From: Nitrospirota bacterium
GTDB taxonomy: Bacteria; Nitrospirota; Thermodesulfovibrionia; Thermodesulfovibrionales; Dissulfurispiraceae
DNA: 64,000 bases
Direction of reading: 5' to 3'
Assembly (NCBI GenBank): GCA_015233655.1
Contig: JADFXI010000001.1
Location: 1 to 64,000, forward strand
This document shows, piece by piece, positions 40,616-49,357 of the stretch. Made by a program: the position numbers and the translations under genes. Under the pieces are notes generated by a model. It saw only the letters and a program-made list of their open reading frames with translations, was not told the DNA's origin and ran no database searches. The first letter of the stretch is position 1, and the number at the start of each line of letters is the position of its first letter.

Positions 40616-43399
40616 TTATGGTTTGCACTTTATTTCGAATTCCTGGCTTTTGATCACAAATCCCATAAAGCCGTCAGCCTCAGCATTATAGTCGGGATCA
40701 GGCTGATAATGGTAAAGCCATATTTTCCGTTTCACATCTTCCGGCAGCGTGCACAACTCTTCGTAATGGGCATGCACTCCAGTCTTGAATGGGGTCGTTT
40801 CGCAGTCATGAAATATAATATCCACCTTGTCTGCCATTTCTTTGATCAATTCAGGCCGAAACTGAGTATCAGCGGTAAAGAAAACGTTAGCCCCTTCGTT
40901 CTGCTCCTCTATTATCAATCCGTAACTGTCATGGTCTCTCTGACCACTTTGTATATGCGGCATCTTCATAAGTCTGAATTTAATCTCTTCCCAAATGAAA
41001 GCTCCCGACTCCTGAACCGGGTGGCATTCGAAATAATCATCGATCTCCATGCATCTGCCCTGGATGCACTGCAGACCTCCTTTCAGGGAGTCAAGCCAAA
41101 GTCTCCGGATTAGTTTCTCCTCTGCAAAGAGCTTCGGCTTCCGGTCTGCCGGATTGAAATATGCACTGAGCGCAATTGTCTCAAGCCCTCCGATATGGTC
41201 CGAATGAAGATGTGAAATATATACAGCATCTATTTCCCTGCTTAAATTTTCCAACTTTATATCAGCCTCTTCGAGGGAAAAACGTATATCGCCTCCACAG
41301 TCGATCAACAGATTCTTGCCGCTCCTCGCCGTGATCAGCACGTTTGAGTGATAATAGGCATAGCCCGAAAATTGTGAGCCTACGCCTAAGAATTTAATCA
41401 TCACATGACTGTCCTTCTTGCCATCGAAGTATGCTGCCTTCATGAATGTCTTCACCGGCAACGCGTCTGAAGTCAGACACACCCTGAATACCGGCGGCAC
41501 TGCAGATATGTTTTCCGTCACCTTTGCATAAATCTCGGGTGCGATATTATTGCTACCGGCGCTGGCCAATGTAATCTTAATGTTCGACAATCTGTCGGTT
41601 ATGACTTCGGCATGAATCTCGGCCTCCGTGCCTGACATTTTAACTATCCTGCCTTTAAATGACTCCCTGACGACATTTTTACCGTCTAAAACATTAAAAT
41701 AGACGAGCAATGGGCGCTCAATTTCGCGCAACTCAGTCCTCTTTATTTCGGGCAGAAAAAGATTGTAATTGCTACCTATTCCACCCACCTCGTATATAGT
41801 GATCGGTTTTTGCACCCCTTTCGGCATGACCTCCATAGTGTTGTCTATTCTCAATATCTCTCCGCATGCGTCGACCGTGCTTTGTGATGCAAGGATCTGT
41901 CCGCCTACAGTATATGATTCTATGCGCGAAGTCAGGTTTACGTTTCGCCCAACCACGGCATATTTTGTCCTTTTTCTCGACCCGATGTTTCCTACTACCA
42001 CACTACCGGTATTGATGCCTATACCCATTACCACTTCAGGATATCCTGATTCCCTGTTTCTCCTGTTGACCTCTTCCATTGCCGTCTGCATTTCAACGGC
42101 GCAAGCCACAGCCCGTATTGTGTCGTCATCACGCTGCACAGGCGCTCCGAAAATGACGAGAATGGCGTCTCCGATAAATTCATCGATGGTACCGTTATAT
42201 TTCAGAATAATGTCCGTCATAATTTCGAGGTATATGTTTATCATGGCGACAACATCTTCCGGAGAAAGCCGCTCGGCAATGGAAGTGAAACCCCGCAAGT
42301 CACTCATCAGTATTGTTGTCTCGCGTTTCTCGCCACCCAGCTTCAACCCTGCCGGGGTTTCGAGAATATTCTCGACAATCTCATCGGAAAGATATCGTCC
42401 AAAGGTATCGCGGATCAATCGGTTTCGAACGTCGAGCGCTTCGTTCAGCTCTTTAAGTCTCTTCCGACTCTCTATTTGCAAATCGATCAGGCGCTTCTTT
42501 TCAAGACAGGCGCTGACCCTTGCCCTCAACAGCACCGGATCGGGTGGTTTCGGCAGGTAGTCTTCTGCGCCTATTTCTATACATCGCACAATATTATCCA
42601 TATCATCAAGTGACGAAATCATAATCACCGGAATATAACGGAGCTCGTCGGCACCTTTTATTTCTTCAAGCGTCTCAAAGCCGTCCATCTCAGGCATTAT
42701 GACATCGAGCAGCACAAGATCGAATTTATACAGACGCATCTTTTCTATCGCCAGCCGCCCGTTTTCGGCCGACTCGCAATCATAGCCCTGTTTTTTCAGT
42801 AGGCGAGAGAGGAGATCCCTGTTCATTTCGTTGTCGTCAACAACAAGAATTGTTCCCTGCATTTGCTCCGGCAAGCCCGTCTCGTCAGCCGGTAAAGAAA
42901 CGGTAGACGCAATTTCGCAGAGCGAATGAGACGATGAGTCTGCAGTAGGCTGCTCAACTCCGTCCTTTTTGGCATCCATATTGCCGATTTTAACAAAGTC
43001 TTCAATAAGAGCAAAAAGTTGTTTGGAGGCGGATTGAATTTTCATAAGGTCATTGGCAAAAGTTTCACCACTGGAGTCCTGACTATCTTCCAGAAGCATT
43101 TCGGTATAGCCCACGACTGTGGTGATCATTGTTCGAATGGCATGCCTGAAATTGCTACCGAAATTCTCAAGGTCAATCTCAAGTTTGGTGTCATTGACTA
43201 TTGCGAGCAGCTCCCGCCCGGCGGTATTGATGTTTTCCAGGTCTAAACGGAGGTGTGATGCGGCATCGCCGCGCTCTATTGTTTCCTCAAGCAACATCTC
43301 GCTGTAACCGATAATGGCGTTGATGGGCGTGCGCAACTCATGACGTATGAACGAGCGCTTGTCCGGCTGCTTCCAGCCGCTGCTTCCGTCCTGGCTCAT
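40616..43399 (-). CDS. Multidomain signalling protein: DHp-like x2 - receiver - class III nucleotide cyclase - PilZ-like - MBL-fold hydrolase
   Basis: FIRHELRTPINAIIGYSEML; ILVVDDNEMNRDLLSRLL...LVLLDVIMPEMDG; MSDLRGFTSIAERL...IGDAILVIFGAP...GIGINTGSVVVGNIGS...VGRNVNLTSRIES; C-terminal SHLHSDHIGG, FTADTQ, LYHYQ. Confidence 0.88.
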   Translation of the reverse strand: MSQDGSSGWKQPDKRSFIRHELRTPINAIIGYSEMLLEETIERGDAASHLRLDLENINTAGRELLAIVNDTKLEIDLENFGSNFRHAIRTMITTVVGYTEMLLEDSQDSSGETFANDLMKIQSASKQLFALIEDFVKIGNMDAKKDGVEQPTADSSSHSLCEIASTVSLPADETGLPEQMQGTILVVDDNEMNRDLLSRLLKKQGYDCESAENGRLAIEKMRLYKFDLVLLDVIMPEMDGFETLEEIKGADELRYIPVIMISSLDDMDNIVRCIEIGAEDYLPKPPDPVLLRARVSACLEKKRLIDLQIESRKRLKELNEALDVRNRLIRDTFGRYLSDEIVENILETPAGLKLGGEKRETTILMSDLRGFTSIAERLSPEDVVAMINIYLEIMTDIILKYNGTIDEFIGDAILVIFGAPVQRDDDTIRAVACAVEMQTAMEEVNRRNRESGYPEVVMGIGINTGSVVVGNIGSRKRTKYAVVGRNVNLTSRIESYTVGGQILASQSTVDACGEILRIDNTMEVMPKGVQKPITIYEVGGIGSNYNLFLPEIKRTELREIERPLLVYFNVLDGKNVVRESFKGRIVKMSGTEAEIHAEVITDRLSNIKITLASAGSNNIAPEIYAKVTENISAVPPVFRVCLTSDALPVKTFMKAAYFDGKKDSHVMIKFLGVGSQFSGYAYYHSNVLITARSGKNLLIDCGGDIRFSLEEADIKLENLSREIDAVYISHLHSDHIGGLETIALSAYFNPADRKPKLFAEEKLIRRLWLDSLKGGLQCIQGRCMEIDDYFECHPVQESGAFIWEEIKFRLMKMPHIQSGQRDHDSYGLIIEEQNEGANVFFTADTQFRPELIKEMADKVDIIFHDCETTPFKTGVHAHYEELCTLPEDVKRKIWLYHYQPDPDYNAEADGFMGFVIKSQEFEIKCKP

Positions 43400-43635
43400 G
43401 CAGCGGATTTCCTGTTCAGCAAATATTCGATTTTGCCCAGGAGTCTCTGAAATTCTATAGCTTTGCTGTCGTAATCATCACATTCGGCGTCCATCGCCTT
43501 CTCCTTCCTCGCGATGTTCACGCCCTGTTCTCCGTCAACAGCCATGGTAATGTCGTAACCCTTGCGCTGAAGACGACGGGAAAGCATGTCGCGGTTCATT
43601 TTATTAAAAAACTGGATTTCAGTTTGCACTCCCAT
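43396..43635 (-). pseudogene. Internally deleted receiver-domain remnant
   Basis: MNRDMLSRRLQRKGYDITMAVDGEQGVNIARKEK joined directly to AMDAECDDYDSKAIEFQRLLGKIEYLL; beta3 phosphoacceptor and beta4 region missing; 4-bp overlap with cyclase gene. Confidence 0.6.
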
Positions 43636-43667
43636 GACGGCTTTCTAAATTCACCAACGGCCTTTTT

Positions 43668-44750
43668 CTATTTTCCAGGCATGTGCACACCGTCAGAGCC
43701 CGTCACAACTTCTCCCAGCCAGCCGCTCACTCCTCCGCGCAGACACTTTGCATCGAACCCTCGATTCTTAAGAAGAAATGCAGCAACCATGCCTCTTGAA
43801 TCATTGAGACAGTATGTAATATATTTTTTTGTCTTGTCAAAACCAAGGCATTTTTGGCGCAGCACCTCAACGGGTATGTTAACCGCCCCATAGATGTGCT
43901 CTTCTTGATATTCAGCCGGCACCCTGGCATCTATGATCATGTAGTCGCTCAGATATGTATCAAGGGCAATTTCCTCAGGGAAAATATTTTCGAGGAAGGA
44001 TGCCTTTACAATCTGATTAAAATCCTTCTTGGTTAATACATAAACCGATGTTGCATCTATTGCCCTGCAGGTCGCGTTTCGCGGGTCATCTCTGATAAGA
44101 GCTTCCTCACCGAAAGCCTCACCTTCTCCTATAACATCAACCTGCTGGAATTCCCCTTCGTCTTTTTTCTTTTTCAGTATCGCGACCTTGCCTGATTTTA
44201 TAATGTAATATGAATCGCCTTTTTCTCCCTGTACGATAATATCTTCATCGGGTTTATATTCTTTCACCGTCATCTTATCCATAAGTGCGAACATCTTGTC
44301 TGCCGGGAGAAGCGCAAACGGCTGTGAAGTCTTGATCTTGGTGTATTGCTTAAGTCCTTTTGTCTTGTCGGCCAGCATGTCTGCGAACGAGGATTCCTGC
44401 AATAAGATTTCTTCAAAATCAGACTTTGATAATTCATAGAGCGTCGAGTCTGTTATTACACGGACAGAGCTTGATCTAATGCCCCCGGTGAGCAATGCCA
44501 TCTCACCGAATCCCTGTCCGCTGCCTATGACAGACAGCTTCGCTTCCTGTCCGGATGGTGTCTTTTTTGTTACTTCAAGTTCCCCATCTTTCACAAAATA
44601 AAAAGAATTCCCTATGCTGCCTTCTTTTATGATTTCACTGCCTGCAGGGAAATTTACGGTGGTAATTTTCTTTGAAAGGGCTTCAAGAGCGCTGTTGGAA
44701 AGACCTGCAAAATAATTATATTTCTTTAAATCAGAAGCAATAAGTGCCAC
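43668..44750 (-). CDS. Two cyclic nucleotide-binding domains plus C-terminal rhodanese domain
   Basis: GQGFGEMALLTGGIRSSSVRV and GEAFGEEALIRDDPRNATCRA cassettes; rhodanese MIIDARVPAEYQEEHIYGAVNIP...YITYCLNDSRGMVAAFLLKNRGF. Confidence 0.9.
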   Translation of the reverse strand: MALIASDLKKYNYFAGLSNSALEALSKKITTVNFPAGSEIIKEGSIGNSFYFVKDGELEVTKKTPSGQEAKLSVIGSGQGFGEMALLTGGIRSSSVRVITDSTLYELSKSDFEEILLQESSFADMLADKTKGLKQYTKIKTSQPFALLPADKMFALMDKMTVKEYKPDEDIIVQGEKGDSYYIIKSGKVAILKKKKDEGEFQQVDVIGEGEAFGEEALIRDDPRNATCRAIDATSVYVLTKKDFNQIVKASFLENIFPEEIALDTYLSDYMIIDARVPAEYQEEHIYGAVNIPVEVLRQKCLGFDKTKKYITYCLNDSRGMVAAFLLKNRGFDAKCLRGGVSGWLGEVVTGSDGVHMPGK

Positions 44751-45360
44751 TTTTTTATCCTCCTCTTATTGATGGACATCATATGCACTCTTAAAAGGAC
44801 ACATCGTAAAATATAGCACTATGCATCAATTTTATCTTGCAATCACCCTCTCAACTTTGATTATGCATGATGGCGATTCACGGATAGCAAAGAAATTATG
44901 GAATATATGAAGGCCGTTTTTCAAGGGGGCATAACAGATGATTTTTTCATGGTCTGGCAGTATGTGTGCCGGGTAAATCTATATTAGTTTCCCCATATTC
45001 TGGTGACATCATACCAATTCCCAACCGTACCCCGCAGCATTATAAAAAGCATCTGGTATATTTGTTTCTCCATGTTGCTAAAGAAGAACTGATATCAGAA
45101 ATGAGCAATTGTGATTGTACTTCTCACCCTCAGTTTTTTCTGATAGTATAATATTCCGCTTGTAACCTTGCCAGGGTTTCGTTTTCCTGAATGTGTGATG
45201 TTGTCGGTGCAGCGGATAGAGAACCCCTCGATAAATTCCTGGGACAGTTTACTAAACTAGGAGCGATGCCATGAATTCGGTATTATGTCCCTGGAACTGC
45301 TAATCATACAAGGGACGAGTCGCCCTCGCTTTTACTGATCATGTGAGTTAAAATTCCGTT

Positions 45361-46302
45361 ATGCACGAAGATTTGATTTCCAGACCTATGATCATGTTTG
45401 GAGGCAAAGGCGGCGTAGGCAAGACGACTTGTTCGGCGGCCACTGCACTACAGCTCTCATCCGCCGGGCTTAACACATTGATTGTGACGTCCGATACAAC
45501 CCCTTCCCTTTCGGACATCTTTGAGGAAGAGATAGGAGATAGCATAAGGTCTATAGAAAAGCGTCTTGACGCCGTTGAGATAAGTAATGAGGCGATCCTG
45601 ATCAAATGGAAGAAAAAATTCGGGCCAGATTTTTACGAGATACTTTCTCATCTCATAGATGTGGAAGGACTGGACAGCGAGTCACGCCACCAACTTCTGG
45701 ATTATATCGGCTCTGCGCCTTCTCTTAAGGAAGAGACCATGCTCGACCTCATTTTAGATCTGGCTGAGACGGGCAAATATGATCGTATTGTCTGGGACAC
45801 CGCACCAGCGGGGGAAACATTGAATCTCCTCAATATGCCGGAATATATAAGAAAGCATCTCAGCGCCGGCTCCAGGGTTTTTAAGGGGCTCGACAAGATC
45901 GGGAAAAAGATCATCGGCAAAAGGTCTATAGCGCAGATCATGGATGAATGGATTGCGGCATCGGAGAGGATCTCCCGATATATTCACATGAGATCAGCGT
46001 TCATCCTAGTCGCGAGCCCAGAAGCGCTTGTTGTCAAACAGGCCCGAAGGGTTGTTGAAATCCTCAGGGGGTACCATATAACTCTCCATGGCATGATTAT
46101 AAACAGGGTGATCAAAAATCCTGACTCTCAGTCATTAATGACTTTACAGACGGCGCAGGAAACATATCTGGCAGATCTGATAAACCTGGCAAATGGATTG
46201 CCGGTCGCAATGCTGCCCTTCTCGATAAAAGAAATAAAAGGGAAAAAGGCATTGAAAGAAGCGGGAGAAGGATTGATAGAAAAACTCAAACTGCAGGAAT
46301 AA
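45361..46302 (+). CDS. ArsA/Get3-like anion-transporting ATPase, single-domain
   Basis: MFGGKGGVGKTTCSAATALQLSSAGLNTLIVTSDTTPSLSD; DTAPAGETLNLLNMP. Confidence 0.85.
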   Translation: MHEDLISRPMIMFGGKGGVGKTTCSAATALQLSSAGLNTLIVTSDTTPSLSDIFEEEIGDSIRSIEKRLDAVEISNEAILIKWKKKFGPDFYEILSHLIDVEGLDSESRHQLLDYIGSAPSLKEETMLDLILDLAETGKYDRIVWDTAPAGETLNLLNMPEYIRKHLSAGSRVFKGLDKIGKKIIGKRSIAQIMDEWIAASERISRYIHMRSAFILVASPEALVVKQARRVVEILRGYHITLHGMIINRVIKNPDSQSLMTLQTAQETYLADLINLANGLPVAMLPFSIKEIKGKKALKEAGEGLIEKLKLQE

Positions 46303-46360
46303 TTTTCTCCTGCTATCCGCATTGGTTAAAGTCCATTTTGTTATGGGCCCTGATACCCAA

Positions 46361-47101
46361 TCATTTTTTCAGGGATGTCTGCTTTTTTTTCTTGTATTCA
46401 AAAATGTGCCAGATCCTGAACCAACGCTCTATTTTGTCTTTAAAAACCATCGCAATGAGTACGACGACAAGTGCAACTCCGGCAAGGACAAAAAAACTTC
46501 TGTACTGCTCATGTCTTATGTAATGGCCTCCGACCGTCAGCAAAACAGTCCCGAAAAACCTTCCTGTACCGCCTATTACTAAAAATTCCATAGTAGACAG
46601 ATGACCCAGTCCCAAAATGTAACAAAGATAATCCTTAGGTATCCCGGGTATCAGGAAGAGCAGGAAAACAAGGAAAGCGCCCTTATGATGGAGCAGATAA
46701 TCAAACTTGCTCATGACAGACTTTTCAACAAACCTCTCCACAAATGGCCGTCCCAAAGCCCTTGAAAGCGCAAACGCTATATAAGAACCTATAGTCAGAC
46801 CGATTGTAGACAAAAGTATGCCGAGTACAGGACCGTATAAATACCCGCCCAGAAGTCCGGTAACCTCTCCTGGGATGGGTGCTACAACCACCTGTGTAAC
46901 CTGAAGCAGTATGAATCCGATAAACCCCAGCGGGCCGAGGGAATCGATGAAATGAAGCATTTCCCGCTTATTAAGAAAAAAGTCCATCAATCCGGTCTTG
47001 TAAAAAACAAATGCTGCGACTACGACAATAAACAGCAGTATCAGAGGCTTTAACCAGACTCCGTTCCTGGTGTTTTTTATGTCGTCAGTAATATTAGCCA
47101 C
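46361..47101 (-). CDS. TVP38/TMEM64 (DedA-like, VTT domain) membrane protein
   Basis: PIPGEVTGLLGGYLYGPVLGILLSTIGLTIGSYIAFALSRALGRPFVERFV; multiple TM helices. Confidence 0.88.
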   Translation of the reverse strand: MANITDDIKNTRNGVWLKPLILLFIVVVAAFVFYKTGLMDFFLNKREMLHFIDSLGPLGFIGFILLQVTQVVVAPIPGEVTGLLGGYLYGPVLGILLSTIGLTIGSYIAFALSRALGRPFVERFVEKSVMSKFDYLLHHKGAFLVFLLFLIPGIPKDYLCYILGLGHLSTMEFLVIGGTGRFFGTVLLTVGGHYIRHEQYRSFFVLAGVALVVVLIAMVFKDKIERWFRIWHIFEYKKKKQTSLKK

Positions 47102-47159
47102 CTTTTATCTGACCTGCTTCAGAAAATATTCATAGTCGCGGTGCTTATCATGCCGTTCG

Positions 47160-47966
47160 TTAGGTGCGGTATTGCAGTGTGCATGACTTTCCGGCGAATC
47201 TGGAGGGGCCGAGCACATGGCGTATGTGGGCATCAATGACACCCGTGAGTTCTTCGACAAGATTTTTGGGGGCATTAATTCTGCCGAGGGCCGAAGGATT
47301 CCACTTGAGAAGGCTTTCATGAAACCTGAGCGCACCGTGAGACATGCATATTGAGCTATCACCCCTAAACGTCTCGCGACTCTTCGTGGGACCGGGGTAG
47401 CCGTCATCTATAAAACACCTGTTACAAATGACTGAGCCATGGGTAATATAAAAATGAACGGATTCGTTCTCCCGGTTTTTCAGGGCACCTGAACCGCACT
47501 TGCCGCACACTGACAGTCCGGGCAAATAGCCAATAGTATGCAGAAACCTCATTTTGTAGTAAAGGTACAACAATTTATTATCGGCATCTGATTCCAGGGT
47601 TGTCATCATATGCAGGAGCAGTCTGAAAATGTCAGGTGCAGGCTCCCTTTTAGGAAGAAAATTCAGGCAAAGCTCCAGTATCTCGGAAACTTTAAGCAGG
47701 CAGTTGAAATCGTTTCGCAGTGAATGAAAGGGCTTGATGATGTCCGACTGGGTGAGCCTCGGCAGTGCGGCTTCTTCCTTGCCGAAGAAAGATATCCTCG
47801 AATAGGTAAGCGGTTCGAGGCTGCTTCCGAACCTGCTCTTTATTTTTCTCGGACTCTTCGCAAAAGCGCTTAATAATCCAAAATGCGGGGTCAAATAGGT
47901 GACGATTAAATCGGCTTCTCCGAAGATGCTACTCTTGAGAACAATACCATGCGTTCGCTTTAACAT
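47160..47966 (-). CDS. recO: DNA repair protein RecO
   Basis: MLKRTHGIVLKSSIFGEADLIVTYLTPHFGLLSAFAKSPRKIKSRFGSSLEPLTYS; CGKCGSG...CNRC. Confidence 0.92.
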   Translation of the reverse strand: MLKRTHGIVLKSSIFGEADLIVTYLTPHFGLLSAFAKSPRKIKSRFGSSLEPLTYSRISFFGKEEAALPRLTQSDIIKPFHSLRNDFNCLLKVSEILELCLNFLPKREPAPDIFRLLLHMMTTLESDADNKLLYLYYKMRFLHTIGYLPGLSVCGKCGSGALKNRENESVHFYITHGSVICNRCFIDDGYPGPTKSRETFRGDSSICMSHGALRFHESLLKWNPSALGRINAPKNLVEELTGVIDAHIRHVLGPSRFAGKSCTLQYRT

Positions 47967-48005
47967 TTTAAAAAAAGAAACGGCTTATTACGAAGCCGCC
48001 ATCTT

Positions 48006-48458
48006 TCACATTATGTTACCAAAATCCTCGGGGCGGAGATTCTTGAGCCACTCTTCCAGCTCATCAGCCCTTCGCACCTCAAGCACCCGCTCCTCGACAA
48101 AAATAGGGGCCTGCACTCTTAATGCTACGGCAACCGCATCAGAAGGCCGCGAATCCACGGCAACTTCCTTTTTGCCGTTATCCGCATAAATCAGGGCATA
48201 ATAGGTGTTATCGACAATTTCAGTTATGACAATTCTTGTGACCCTGGCATTCAGCCCGTCAAAAACATTTTTTATCAAATCATGCGTGAGCGGTCTGGGG
48301 GTAATAACTTTACCGAGGGCAAGGGCTATTGCGTCAGCTTCAGGCTTTCCGATCCATATCGGCAGTGTTTCGTTGCCGTCAACCTGCTGCAGAAGCAAAA
48401 TGTACATGCCGCTCCTGGGATCAAAAAGCAGGCCTTCGACCTTCATCTGAATAAACAT
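48006..48458 (-). CDS. Bifunctional nuclease family (DUF151) protein
   Basis: LPIWIGKPEADAIALALGKVITPRPLTHDLIKNVFDGLNARVTRIVITEI...VDSRPSDAVAVALRVQAPIFV. Confidence 0.93.
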   Translation of the reverse strand: MFIQMKVEGLLFDPRSGMYILLLQQVDGNETLPIWIGKPEADAIALALGKVITPRPLTHDLIKNVFDGLNARVTRIVITEIVDNTYYALIYADNGKKEVAVDSRPSDAVAVALRVQAPIFVEERVLEVRRADELEEWLKNLRPEDFGNIM

Positions 48459-49357
48459 TATTTAAACCCCAATTCACTTAAAATCCGGTTATTACTTCTC
48501 CAGTCTTTCCGCACCTTGACCCATAATTCCAGAAAGACTTTAGTGCCCAATAATTGCTCGATTTCAATGCGGGATGCCGTTCCTATGGCCTTCAATCTTG
48601 CTCCATCCTTCCCTATTATTATACCCTTTTGCCCTTTTCTTTCAACATAAATATTTATAGTAATGAATACCACTCCGTCTTTACGCTCGGTCCATTGGAG
48701 GACTTCGGTAGCCACTGCATGCGGTATCTCTTCTTCAGTCTGCTGCATGACCTTTTCCCTGACTGTCTCGGCAACCATAAACCGTTCGATCTGGTCTGTC
48801 ACCAGGTCATCGGGATAATATTTCGGCCCTTCCGGGAGATACTGCACGATACTGTCGACAAGGAGATCCATGCCTTCACCTTTGAGCGCAGAAACAGGGA
48901 TTATTTCCTTAAAGGGATAAAGCTTACTGTAGGTATCAATCACAGGCAGTATCTGCAGCTTCTTCTTCGTATCTATCTTATTGACAATCAGGAAGGCCGG
49001 CTTATGCAGGTCCTGCAACATCTTTATGATAAACTTATCGCCGGGGCCCGGCTGTTCAGGTTCTACCACCAATAGAATGATGTCTACCTGCGCGGCTGCC
49101 TCGCGGGCCTCCCTGACGATGACCTCTCCAAGTTTGTGCTTCGGCTTGTGAATGCCGGGGGTATCAACAAAGACTATCTGGGCCTCGGGGAGCGTCTTTA
49201 TGCCTGTCAGCCGGTTCCGCGTTGTCTGAGGTTTTGGGGTCACAATGGAAATCTTTTCTCCCAAAATAGTGTTGAGCAGCGTGGATTTGCCGACATTGGG
49301 CCTACCGGTCAGAGAGACGTATCCGGAACGGAACTTTTTTACTATTTCAGCTTTGAT
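48458..49357 (-). CDS. era: GTPase Era, 5' end extended beyond ORF track; candidate ATC start
   Basis: In-frame upstream translation IKAEIVKKFRSGYVSLTGRPNVGKSTLLNTILGEKISIVTPKPQTTRNR supplies the P-loop missing from the ORF-track call; SD-like AAGGA 6 nt before ATC; KH domain at C-terminus. Confidence 0.88.
   Translation of the reverse strand: MKAEIVKKFRSGYVSLTGRPNVGKSTLLNTILGEKISIVTPKPQTTRNRLTGIKTLPEAQIVFVDTPGIHKPKHKLGEVIVREAREAAAQVDIILLVVEPEQPGPGDKFIIKMLQDLHKPAFLIVNKIDTKKKLQILPVIDTYSKLYPFKEIIPVSALKGEGMDLLVDSIVQYLPEGPKYYPDDLVTDQIERFMVAETVREKVMQQTEEEIPHAVATEVLQWTERKDGVVFITINIYVERKGQKGIIIGKDGARLKAIGTASRIEIEQLLGTKVFLELWVKVRKDWRSNNRILSELGFK

Noticed and set aside
48458-49264. ORF-track era call starting MGEKISIV
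   Set aside because: Lacks the P-loop GRPNVGKST that is clearly encoded in frame directly upstream; replaced by the extended call.
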